Positions 54,912 through 64,000 of a DNA stretch of 64,000 bases are shown one piece after another. The stretch lies in assembly GCA_016271365.2 (NCBI GenBank), contig JADMNL010000023.1, forward strand, positions 605,340,501 through 605,404,500, read 5' to 3'. Source of the stretch: Neoceratodus forsteri. Lineage: Eukaryota; Chordata; Ceratodontiformes; Ceratodontidae. Positions within the stretch are counted from its first letter, which is position 1; every line of letters starts with the position of its first letter. The notes beneath the pieces were generated by a model. The model searched no databases and had not been told where the DNA came from. It was given only the letters and a program-made list of their open reading frames with translations. A program made the translations under genes and the position numbers.

Positions 54912-55669
54912 GTCATCTACAAGTACAGGCATATATTCATGTTCAACATGTTCCACGATATGACTTGTGCAGAAAAATATGTATAAATAGAAGTAAAAAC
55001 ACCAGTTATGAATGGTTATGATTATTGATTATGACTATGGTTATCAAGCATATACAATATGTACTATATTTAGTTCAATGCAACAAAGCAATAGTACACA
55101 CGTGTGTGATATATATTGTGTAAATGCAAAGTATATAGCATTTTAATATTATATGATGTCACATATTGCTTGAAAACACTCGTTGGGAAAAATTACATTA
55201 CTTCATACCCATATCTATAGTGTGTTTCACTGACTTTTTGAATTGGAAACATATTTTAGAATACGATGACCACTGAAAAAGGGGAATATTGTAGCAAATT
55301 AGTGTTCCCCCCTGTCTTTGCTCACAGATACACCCTGCTCAAGGGATATGCCCTGTTCAGTTGTCTACCATCATACATACAGCAAGGATTTTTTTCCGTC
55401 TGTGATTTTTTTCTCCTTCTTCGTCTTTTCTCCCCTTTTGGCATGACACATGCCCTAAGAGTCTGGGCTATGTAGCATGTTCCTGGGGAGAATTAAGCTT
55501 CCTGGCACACCCACAGAGTTTGCTGCATGCCAGCCCTCTTTATCAGGGAATACTGCCCTACAGCAGCTGCCTGTGGCCTGGTGACCCTGACACCATAGGT
55601 TTCATAGGTTATGTATGAGCTAAATAGGCAATTTGCTGTAAGTTATTCACCTTTTCTCAAAGGTTATAT
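54912..55669. other. Unassigned sequence
   Basis: AT-rich to 55260, then mixed. No recognised element. The 55266-55475 open stretch shows no motif. Confidence 0.4.
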
Positions 55670-56270
55670 TCTGTTAAATGTTTCTACTTGAGAGGTAATA
55701 ATTCAGTCTTGCATTGAAGTTTATCATCTTGTTACTAGTCACAGTGTCTAGTAGTAATTCTATTCCAGATTCACACAGCCTTCTCTGATAACCACATTGC
55801 CCTTTTTTTGTATGTGATAGTTCTCTATTTAGCTGAAATATGTGGGATCTTGTACTATATTGTGTATTTTCTAGTTCCAACCCAAACAGTCCCATAAATC
55901 AGGGTTTCTTCAAGCTCCATAAATCAAACAGAGATCTTATAATTTGCATTACTCCAAGGTGAATAGACCCAACCTGTCCAGCCTTTGCATGTAATTCAAG
56001 TTTTGCATTCTGTTAAGCATTTTGGTTTCTTTGCACTGGACCCCCTCCAGCATTTTTATATCACCTTCAGAGTATGGTGACCAAAACTGTCCACAAAACT
56101 CTGAATGCAGTCTGATTAAAGATGTATACAGTGGCAGTATAATTCTAGTGTGTCTACTGTTTATATGTCTGCAAATGCTCCCTCAAATACAGTAACATTT
56201 TTTGGCAGTTAGAGAGCAATGTTTCTTAAATCCCAGATCATTTGTTATGGTGATTCCCAAGTCCCTGGAG
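55670..56270 (-). mobile_element. CR1-like LINE C-terminal fragment
   Basis: Minus strand, decayed: a PLYT-LIR-HSEFCGQFWSPYSEGDIKMLEGVQ-like reading (56160-56040), LNYMQRLDRLGLFTLE (near 55960) and the C-terminal CESGIELL...NKMINFNARLNYYL (55770-55680). These follow the CR1 order HLEYCVQFW, YEERL..L.L.SLE, WN.L...FK. Different family from copies a-c. Confidence 0.65.
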
Positions 56271-56429
56271 TCCATTGCCGAACTCTGGACATCTGCCGCT
56301 GGGCCACCACAGCAGCTGAGAAAGTTTTGTTTTGTTAATTTCACTTTATTTTTTTTTTCTCTCTGGAGAAGGATACTGTTTTATTTGGTGGTTGAAGAAA
56401 CAAACTCTGGCCAGAGCTGAGGAATTTGG

Positions 56430-57260
56430 GGTAAAAATATTAAAATTGATTTTTAAAATATTTTTATGCCATATTTTCAAGATAGCCTTGTTATGACCCT
56501 GCCTCAAGAGGAAGGGCAGAGAAAATGTTCATCTCTTGGTCTAAAGGTGATTTTCTGCAGGGACTGCAAATCAACTTTCAGGATGCAGAAACACATTTGG
56601 GTAGAAGTTGAAAAATGAGAGCTGTCACATTCATGAGGTGCTGTAAAGAAATGGCTATGTTGAAAAGCTGGGGTGAAAATATTAATTATTACCAAAGTTA
56701 TGAGTCTGCATTTGCAAAATCCAATTTAGTCTCATAACTTTATTGTTTTTTAATACTTTTACACCAAATTTAAATATAGCCTTCTTATGAACCCACCTCA
56801 TAAACAAGAGCAGAGAAAATTTTCAACTCCTGCTCAAAATGTGATTTCCTGCAGGGACCACAAAATCACCTTTCAGGATGTTAAAAAAAAACAACAACAT
56901 TTTGGCCAGGATTTGAAAAAAAGACAGCTGTCGCATTCATGAGGTACTGTAAAGATATGGCTATGTAAACTACCAAAGTTATGAGCCTGCATTCTCAAAA
57001 CTCAATGTAGGCTCATAACGTTATTATTTTTTAATATTTTTTCACCAAAGTTTCAACATAGCCATCTTATGACCCCACCTCATGAGCAAGGGCAGAAAAC
57101 ATTTTCAACTCCTGTCCAAAAGGGGATTTCTGGCAGGGATCATGAAATCACCCATCGGGACAGATCTATGTAATTACAGTGCCATTGTTCATGAGGTAGG
57201 GTCCTAAAGAATGCATGTTGAAAAGTTGGGTCAAAAATATAGAAAAAATGCCCAAGGTAT
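56430..57260. repeat. 285-295 bp tandem repeat with internal palindromes
   Basis: Three units, the last incomplete. Landmark tagccWtYttatgaMcc occurs at 56482, 56777 and 57059; gagctgtcRcattcatgaggt-like at 56625, 56928 and 57187. Units contain aaagttatgag...ctcataacttt inverted pairs (56693-56742, 56972-57022). No ORF. Confidence 0.8.
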
Positions 57261-58117
57261 GCCACTAAGTTCAAAACCTCATTGAAATACATTAAACCAC
57301 ATACCTGTTTCTTCAGTTCACTGTCTGGCATTGAAGAGTGAAGATCTGTCTGTGCTCCACAGAGGATTACAGCATTGGACCCTGATGGGTAAAAAAAGGC
57401 CTGGGTAGGGGTGAGGTGGTGGGTACTGAGTGGGAGGGTCAGGTGAGGGGCAGATATGGCTGTAAAAGACATCGATGGATGGTTTTCTTTTTGCAGGGTT
57501 TTAAAACAAATAGCTCTGCAAAGATGAGCCATATCTTGAAACATGTTTTCAGCAACAGAAAGGGGATATGCTGTATCATTTGATAGCTTCTGATGTTAAA
57601 AATAACTCCTAGATGGAGATACACTAAAATATAAGAGGTCACAAAGGCTGCATTCCTTTGCCTTGAACAGAGCCATACTCGATAACAGTTTTGCCTTAAC
57701 AGATCAGAGATGCAAGTCTGAAATAATGAGAGTATAATTTTTTGAAGTTTTCCTTTGTACAAATGCAAATACTAAATGCAAATGCTATGTTTACCTGCTA
57801 TTCAGTGCTCTTTTAAGGGCATTTAAGACAAACTTGCTAAACTAAGTATATGTTTGTGGGGCATTTAGAAATGCAATTATGCACAAGAATTATTGGCTTT
57901 CATTTACAAACATTACCTTCAGTTTAATACCAATTTTCCGTGCCTTAACTAACCCAATTCAGCAATGTGCAATTGAACAACACGGATGATTGCAGAATTG
58001 GGTTAGTTAAGAGAAAGTAACATAGTCTTGCTGCTAGAGGTAGTGTTCATGAATATAGACCATTGCCTTCTAAATTATAACAGTTCATCTATGAAGCTTA
58101 CAATATTTAGAACCTGT
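57261..58117. other. Unassigned sequence
   Basis: No element recognised apart from the hairpin at 57944-58011. A 134-codon minus-strand open stretch (57544-57140), which begins in the tandem repeat, has no known motif. Confidence 0.4.
57944..58011. repeat. 23-bp stem-loop
   Basis: Arms 57944-57966 (cttaactaacccaattc...) and 57989-58011 pair at 22 of 23 positions with a 22-base loop. It may be the core of a short MITE, but outer ends were not found. Confidence 0.85.
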
Positions 58118-59217
58118 GGGCCCAATTCTCAAAGCCTTTAGAGTGATGTAAGCTGCTGGCATCAAACATAAATGACACAAGTAGCACCTTGCACTAACAA
58201 ATGTGCCCATGGCTATTCTCAAAAGCAGCCTACATCAAATGCAGGCTGCATGTGACAAAGGCAGATTGCACCAGCCTAGCACCACACAATGAGCTGTGGC
58301 ATGGCACTAGGGGAATTACTGCAGATGCAGGCTGCCATATCCCTTCAGCTGGTATTATCAAAACCCTCCCAGAGGGCAATGGTCTAAGTAGTGATAGACC
58401 AGCCAAGGGCTTAGAAATCCTCTGGGATGGTGTGCCAGTGTACTGGCCTCCTCCAAGCCCTGACCCTCCATAATGCTGTAATTTATTATCCCTGGTAGTC
58501 TAGTGGCCTATCCCAAGCCCCATTCTCTTGTTATGATATTTATTAATATTTATAATAAAATATATGTTATCCCTGGTAGTCTAGTGTTCCTCCAAGTCCC
58601 AATCTCCCATAATGTTATAAGTTATTATCCCTGGTAGTCTAGTGCCCCCCCAAGCCTGCTCCCCTGTTATGATATTTAGTACTATTTATAATAGGTAGGG
58701 CACTGTGGGGTGGGGGGTTCACTAGACCACCACTAATTTTGGAATATCATTTAATGGCAGATTGAGGCTGGGGAAGTCTGCTAGATCACCAGGGCATGTA
58801 CCTATTATATGATAAATAGTACTATATATCAAAATGAGGGATCAGGGCTTGGGGTGCTAGACTACCAGGGATACTAACTTGAAACATTACTGGGGAATGG
58901 GGCATAGGGTAAATGCTAGACTGACAGGGATAATATATATTTTATTATAAATATTAATACATTGACATAGCCTAATGGGAGATCGATACTTTGGTGGGGG
59001 GCAGTTCACTAGACTACCAAGGAAAGCTAGGGGACATTGCCACACAGACACCCATGGCTTGCTGCTACCTGTTCAGGTGTGCCATCTGTTTGGTGTACCC
59101 CTATGGTTGCAGCAAGCCACAGGACTTTGCCGCTGGGACCCTACCTGATCAAGAATTAGGAGCAGGGTTCCTGGAACACTGACAATCAGTGCAAGCCACC
59201 TTTTGAGAATTGAGCTC
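58118..59217. mobile_element. Foldback TIR element, 1.1 kb
   Basis: Ends gggcccaattctcaaag and ttttgagaattgagctc. Between them the motif tccctggtagtctagtg occurs in direct orientation near 58490, 58571 and 58629, and inverted (cactagaccacc, ctagactaccaggga, ctagactgacaggga, cactagactacc) near 58722, 58853, 58915 and 59007. An AT-rich block with tattaatatttataataaaat (58541-58565) is inverted near 58935. The element can fold back on itself. No transposase. Confidence 0.75.
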
Positions 59218-60091
59218 TGTGAGTCTTGAAATTTCCAAAAAGTGGATTTTCATGAAGCAGTGTTATTACCAAAATGAGATATGTATCCATTTCAAGGAAA
59301 GAAACATTCTAACACTAGACAAGAAAAGCTACATGTTTGACATCTGAAAATTTACAACAGTCTACATTTTGGCTCCAGACAAAGGATGCTGCCAGTGAGA
59401 CAAGACACTGACTTTTCTTAATATTAAAATGCATATTATGACCACAGACATATAAATGCCATGGCTCTGCCTGCTTTGTCTGATTAATAAAAAAAAAGCA
59501 GCAATACTGTATAATTTTAGAACCCTACTATACTCAGAATATGATTTATTTCAAGAAATGGATTTCTGAAAAGTCAGAAATGATACTGAAATAAGGGTTA
59601 CTTCAAAAGATTCCTCAGATTGTGATTGACATGGAAATATGATTTGTATTGGCATATACATTTTATATAAAAACATATTCACTAGTTAAAAATCTTGAAT
59701 CAAATTGGAACAAAGAGCAATTCTTAAGCAGAAACATCCACCTTTGGAACATAAGATAGTGGTAGGAGGAGGAAGCTACTCTGCTATGACTCAAAATTAT
59801 CCAATCAGCATGAACCAGCTTGGTAGATATGATTCGATATGTTATGACATCGATGGCATAATTAAATGTTATTTATTTTTGGCATGGTACAGCAGCTTAA
59901 TTAATCCCAAATTGCTTTGATTGATGAAGTTCTTTTCATCTTCCAGGACATCTTAAAATTGAAATGTAGAGAAACAGATTTTTGGAAAATAGAAAGAACA
60001 AAGGGGCCCATGTGGAAAAGGACAAATTAATATTCTTTTTTTGCTAGTAAAACATTAGCAAAAGAAATACTCACAGAAGTAAGCATAGTTA
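59218..60091. other. Unassigned AT-rich sequence
   Basis: Nothing recognised; no ORF of note beyond a 71-codon open stretch at 59705. Confidence 0.4.
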
Positions 60092-60096
60092 ATGCT

Positions 60097-60177
60097 GGGC
60101 TGCCCCTGAAAAAGGGACTGCTGGTCTCAGTGGGCTCATCCGGTTATCAAAATGTCATAAATAAATAAATAAATAAG
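60097..60177 (+). mobile_element. Short 3' tail of the 51321 LINE/SINE group
   Basis: Contains gcccctgaaaaagggac, cagtgggctcatccggttat and caaaatgtcataaataaataa, matching the tail at 51321-51400 in the other orientation. Flanked by atgct at 60092-60096 and 60178-60182, so a heavily 5'-truncated insertion. Confidence 0.65.
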
Positions 60178-60182
60178 ATGCT

Positions 60183-62617
60183 ATGAGGATCAAAATTGTG
60201 CATGCCCTAGAATGTTGGTCAGAGCAAACTCTCCAAACTAAAGGATCAGGAAATCAAGTATTAAACAGTCCTATTAAAATAATTCCACTCTGAGTAACAT
60301 TTCCTTATGTAATGTTAGGAAGATGCTTGACTATCTCAGAACTCACTGATAATTGAGTCAGAGGATGCACACTGTACAGTAAAACTTGTAAACTGGAATA
60401 CAGTGGGTATTGAGAAATGATAGGAGTTTCTCACAGACGTCGCTATCTTCTGTGTTCGAGAATCATAGCTTACTGAGGATAAATGTTTTTAGTTAACAGA
60501 TTCATGGTATATTATTCTTCAGCAAGGAAAGAGAAAAAGGGTGGTAGGCCTGCAGCGGTATCATGCCAAGTCCTGGCAGACAACTGGAGCGTGGGCAAGT
60601 GAGCATGGTCAAAATGTTGAAAGACAGAAAAGTACAGTTTACACAGTAGCAAGGTGCCTCAACCATGTGGTTGCCCATTACCTGAAATTTTACTGGAGCC
60701 GTGATCCATTTCATCATGGTGTGGTAGCAGCAAATCTTCACTGTTCCAAAATGTCCACGGTTTTGGGTTTAGCGAGTTCTCCTATGCATGGTGTTGCTTT
60801 GCGATGTTTTGCCTATTCTGTTTTTTGCTACTGTGTTTTGTATTTCGCTCAGTTGACATGGAACTGTCTGTAGGTGGACTTATCATAGGTTTTAAAATTA
60901 ATCCTGAAATCAAAAAATCTTGTGCAAAAGTTATCATGTCATTATTCTCTTACTTTCTCTTAATAATCAACAATGCGTTTTATGTAAAATGTATAATCCC
61001 CCACATGGCCCTTTTCAACATAGGAAAATGTATTTATTTATTTTTTGGTAGAATTCAAAGAAATGTTTAATAATCTTGACAAGAATGAATATACAGAAAT
61101 CATAATATTAGGATATACAAGAACTGGAAATGGAACACCCTAATTGAAAATAATGAAACTCTGAATAGGGTGTGCAGAAAAGAAAGAATATCTCAGAATA
61201 AGATATTGAATATCATGGAGAAAAATGTATTGTCATTTTGTAGTAGTCTGGACCTATGTATGCCAAATGGAAGTTTAAAAGGAGACTATCAAGGGGCTAA
61301 TACTCACTTCATGGGAGATAATTTTTCAGTAATAGATTATACAAGCATTGCGCTGCTTGATAGTCACAGATACATAGAATGTTCAGTAGTAGAAAGGTTA
61401 GAAAATGACCATTTCTCACAATGAAATATGGCTTTGTAAAACAATGCCTAAATCTGGAAAATGTTCAACAGTTTAGACTGATTTTATTTCTATATTCTTT
61501 CCTAAAAAGCATTTTTATTTCATTTAATTGTTTTTCACATGTATTCTTTCTCCCTCAGGAAATATATTCATGTAATTTTTAATGGACAAACATTTAATAT
61601 AGAAATGTTTTTAATAATTTTCGTAATTTTATATTGAAATGCAAATATCTATTGTTACCACTGCTTGCTGCCATATGAGATGTTTATTTATTAGAATGAC
61701 GTGAACCTCTTTAAACAATAAACTGTGAAAGAAAAACTCGATCCATTTTTTCCAAATAAATTTAAAGTGCCTGCTTTGAGTTTTACATCCTAATAAAAGT
61801 GGTATTAAGGTTGAAATCCCAGTCTTTTGTTCTGTCAGTGTTTCAGTGTCTGTAATAGGTAGTGATACAAAATGTTTCAAAATAAAATGTCATTTGAGGA
61901 ACCAGATTTGAGGCACTGGGACCTGCAGAATCTACAAATATGTTCATAAAGTGACTTTTGTGGCATATTTGGACACAGTTCTCTATAATTATAGTTGTAC
62001 TAATCTGAAACTTTGGCCATGGATACAAAATATTGCTGACTCATACTTTGTTTTGCTATATATTATTTGTATATTTTATAGTAAATTAATTGATGTGCAT
62101 TCTTGTGATGATGTCTGTTTTTTTTATTAAGTGGTCAACTTGGAAAATAATATTGCCAGTGCATGGTTGAAATTGAAGGTGGAAGCAGTCTGGTGGGATG
62201 TAAGCCACTGGTGCATGGGTGAGGATTCTGTTTTGGGCTGGTGTGTGGCTCACAGTTCTGTTTCAGCTGGCTGGCACACAGGTGCCAGCTCCATGTCATT
62301 GAATGGGTGCTAGTCAGTCCAGCTGGAGTTTCTGAAAGGTCAGCATATCCCCCAACCCAGGTATACAACTGAGTGACACAGACCCAATGTGCACAGTCTT
62401 TCTTGTAGCAACAACAAATTGAGCTCAGACTGGCACAGTGTCATGCCAAGTACCATTACAGGTCTCCAATCATACAGGCAGTAAAGTGCCCTACAACTGT
62501 TTTTATTCTAGGTAAGGTCTACAAACGTTAATCCATCGAAGCACTGAAGTTTATGGCAGAGAAAGATCACTGGACAATGTAACCTGCTCGTAATACCCTG
62601 TCCTACCCCTGAAACCT
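60183..62617. other. Unassigned AT-rich sequence
   Basis: About 2.4 kb with scattered short open stretches (for example 60541-60873 and 61170-61424) and no known motif. It may be unique host sequence or ancient repeats. Confidence 0.4.
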
Positions 62618-62618
62618 G

Positions 62619-63442
62619 GGGCTCAATTCTCAAAACTCCAATTTTGATGCAAGGCACCTGTGTCAAAACAGAATTGACACAAGGGGCACATTGCATCAAA
62701 ACTTGTTGAATTTGTGATCCTGGAAGGCTGGCTGAAGCAAATCAAGGACTCCCTGTGCCACATCTGCCATGTGCCACATGCATGTGCCTAGGTCGGGGGT
62801 GCACTAGGGCATTAGGGGTTTGCAGCAGACACTGGCTGCCACATCTCCTTAAATAGATTCCATCAGCCAGTGGGACCTACCAGAACCTAGACCACCCAAC
62901 AGGTGGTCTAACAGCACTTGTGACACCCCTGGAGACAAAGCGAGGTAGGAGAAGGGACTGGCTTGGTGTCCAGAGAAGTGAATAGTTAAGCATTTGGCAC
63001 TGCAGAGATCTCAGTAATGTTGCCGGATGCAGACCACACCAGGAACAGTGCCACCCACTGCCCCAGCATGTGCTCCATTTGCCAACTAGACCTGAAGCAG
63101 GCATGCCTGTTGTCAGCACTGTGCAGGTTCTAGGCACTACCCCATTCCCCACTCCACCACCTGTCCCTCCTCTGGCACTGCAGCCAGCATCAGATCTCTG
63201 GGACTTTTGTATGTCCCTGTGCTGTATGGTTGAGTTGGGTATCAATGCCACCCTGCCACACCCTCCACCAAACTCCTTCTGTGTGCTAAATGTGTGGTGC
63301 ACAGGAGTGGCTGCCACATCCAGTGGGTGTTTGGCACCCAGACCCCTCTCATATGTGAATTGGGTGTAGGGTCCCAGGGTACAGTGAGGACTGGTGCTAG
63401 CTGCCATTGCATGGCTTGCGCTGTTTTTTGAGAATTGAGCCC
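62619..63442. mobile_element. TIR element, 0.82 kb
   Basis: Ends gggctcaattctcaaaa and ttttgagaattgagccc are perfect inverted repeats of 17 bases. Subterminal sequence (tgcagcagacactggctgccacat) matches the 58118 element. The minus strand has an open stretch of 176 codons (63407-62877) without a transposase motif. No clear duplication flanks it. Confidence 0.75.
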
Positions 63443-63525
63443 TTGGTGTCTATATGGGATTTATGAATATGCTACCTGCCCTCATGTTCCCTGCCTTGCT
63501 GCTGCTCCCCTGGGTAATTATTTAA

Positions 63526-63666
63526 GCAATAAGGCACAACAGAGTGTGGGTTATTGGGGATTTACCCACACCTTGTGTGGTGCATCATGAGGTGCAGCCG
63601 ACTGACTTAACCACACAAGAAGTGGGTAAATCACCCAATAACTCACATCCTGGAGTGCCTTATTGC
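63526..63666. repeat. Long imperfect hairpin, likely foldback MITE
   Basis: Arms 63526-63581 and 63610-63666 pair over about 56 bases with a few mismatches: gcaataaggcac at the left end and gtgccttattgc at the right, and gatttaccca / tgggtaaatc further in. Loop of 28 bases. Confidence 0.8.
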
Positions 63667-64000
63667 AATTATACAATGGACCCATGTGTAAAATAAATTT
63701 AAAATGTGTTTATTCTTTTTATAAATGTCATTCCTCAGATATGGGTTATGCAGGATTTACCCATGGTCATGTGACATGTTTTGCCCATTGAGGTTACAGA
63801 ATTTCCACACACCATTGTATAATAAGCCATTAACTCTGTCCCAGTTCTCATCCTTCAAAACAGTGAGCCCACCTGGAGTTTATTTCTTATAAGAACGTAA
63901 AGCTAGCAAAGTGAGAAACATAGCAGTTTATTTCTTTTTACTTGCTAGGTAAATGTTTAAAAAGTACTTTTTTATGTGATGCTCTTTTATTTTCACAAAG
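63667..64000. other. Unassigned sequence to window end
   Basis: Nothing recognised. Confidence 0.4.

Noticed and set aside
55266..55610. A solo LTR beginning tgtagcaaattag
   Set aside because: The TG start is not matched by a CA end or by flanking duplication.
62877..63407. A transposase in the 62619 TIR element
   Set aside because: The 176-codon open stretch has no catalytic DDE/DDD pattern and is low in hydrophobic structure; likely chance in GC-rich sequence.
1..64000. Host protein-coding exons
   Set aside because: Every open stretch that I could interpret belongs to a transposable element; none of the others shows a known domain together with plausible splice signals.

Overview
The window looks like intergenic or intronic DNA from a non-mammalian vertebrate with a large, repeat-filled genome. 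A caecilian or salamander amphibian, or a lungfish, would fit, but this is inference from repeat content only. The signals are several CR1 LINEs with the ATTCTATG-type 3' end, two different L1-clade LINEs, a Tx1-like LINE, L2, a Rex/CR1-group LINE, tRNA-derived SINEs with a MIR-like body, a broken endogenous retrovirus, a Penelope-like hairpin, a hAT MITE and several foldback elements. I recognise no host exon, tRNA, rRNA or CRISPR. Every coding region seen is a decayed transposon gene.

Layout. 1-1765: a dispersed repeat, an 80-bp tandem array and an L2 3' end. 1737-6411: an unidentified minus-strand ORF split by CR1-a (2511-5946). 7687-17022: a full-length minus-strand L1 (L1-A) with a 12-bp target duplication; CR1-b (10013-13150) sits in its reverse transcriptase. 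17640-21950: a Tx1-like LINE (minus) with a SINE in its endonuclease. 21950-25130: unassigned, with one SINE and a repeat shared with 38499-38880.

25130-35890: one plus-strand retroviral pol, scattered in order (RT connection, tether, RNase H, integrase) and split by a TIR element, a SINE, CR1-c, a CR1-like LINE and unassigned DNA. 37611-38110: a hairpin-rich retroposon. 38200-42870: an L2 (plus) carrying a 914-bp retroposon, a 343-bp MITE and a second copy of the hairpin retroposon. 43451-54605: a second full-length L1 (L1-B, plus) with a 15-bp target duplication; it carries a Rex/CR1-group LINE, an 8-bp-TSD hAT MITE and a minus-strand LINE whose 3' tail matches that of the SINE at 20027. 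54628-54899: a Penelope-like inverted repeat with hammerhead-like cores. 55670-64000: a CR1-like fragment, a 285-295 bp tandem repeat, two TIR elements (one a foldback) and further hairpins.

Nothing here works as a gene system. The interest lies in the insertion record: at least nine insertions can be resolved by their target duplications, which gives a relative order, and several short families appear undescribed (hairpin retroposon, 914-bp CAAA-tailed retroposon, foldback TIR elements).
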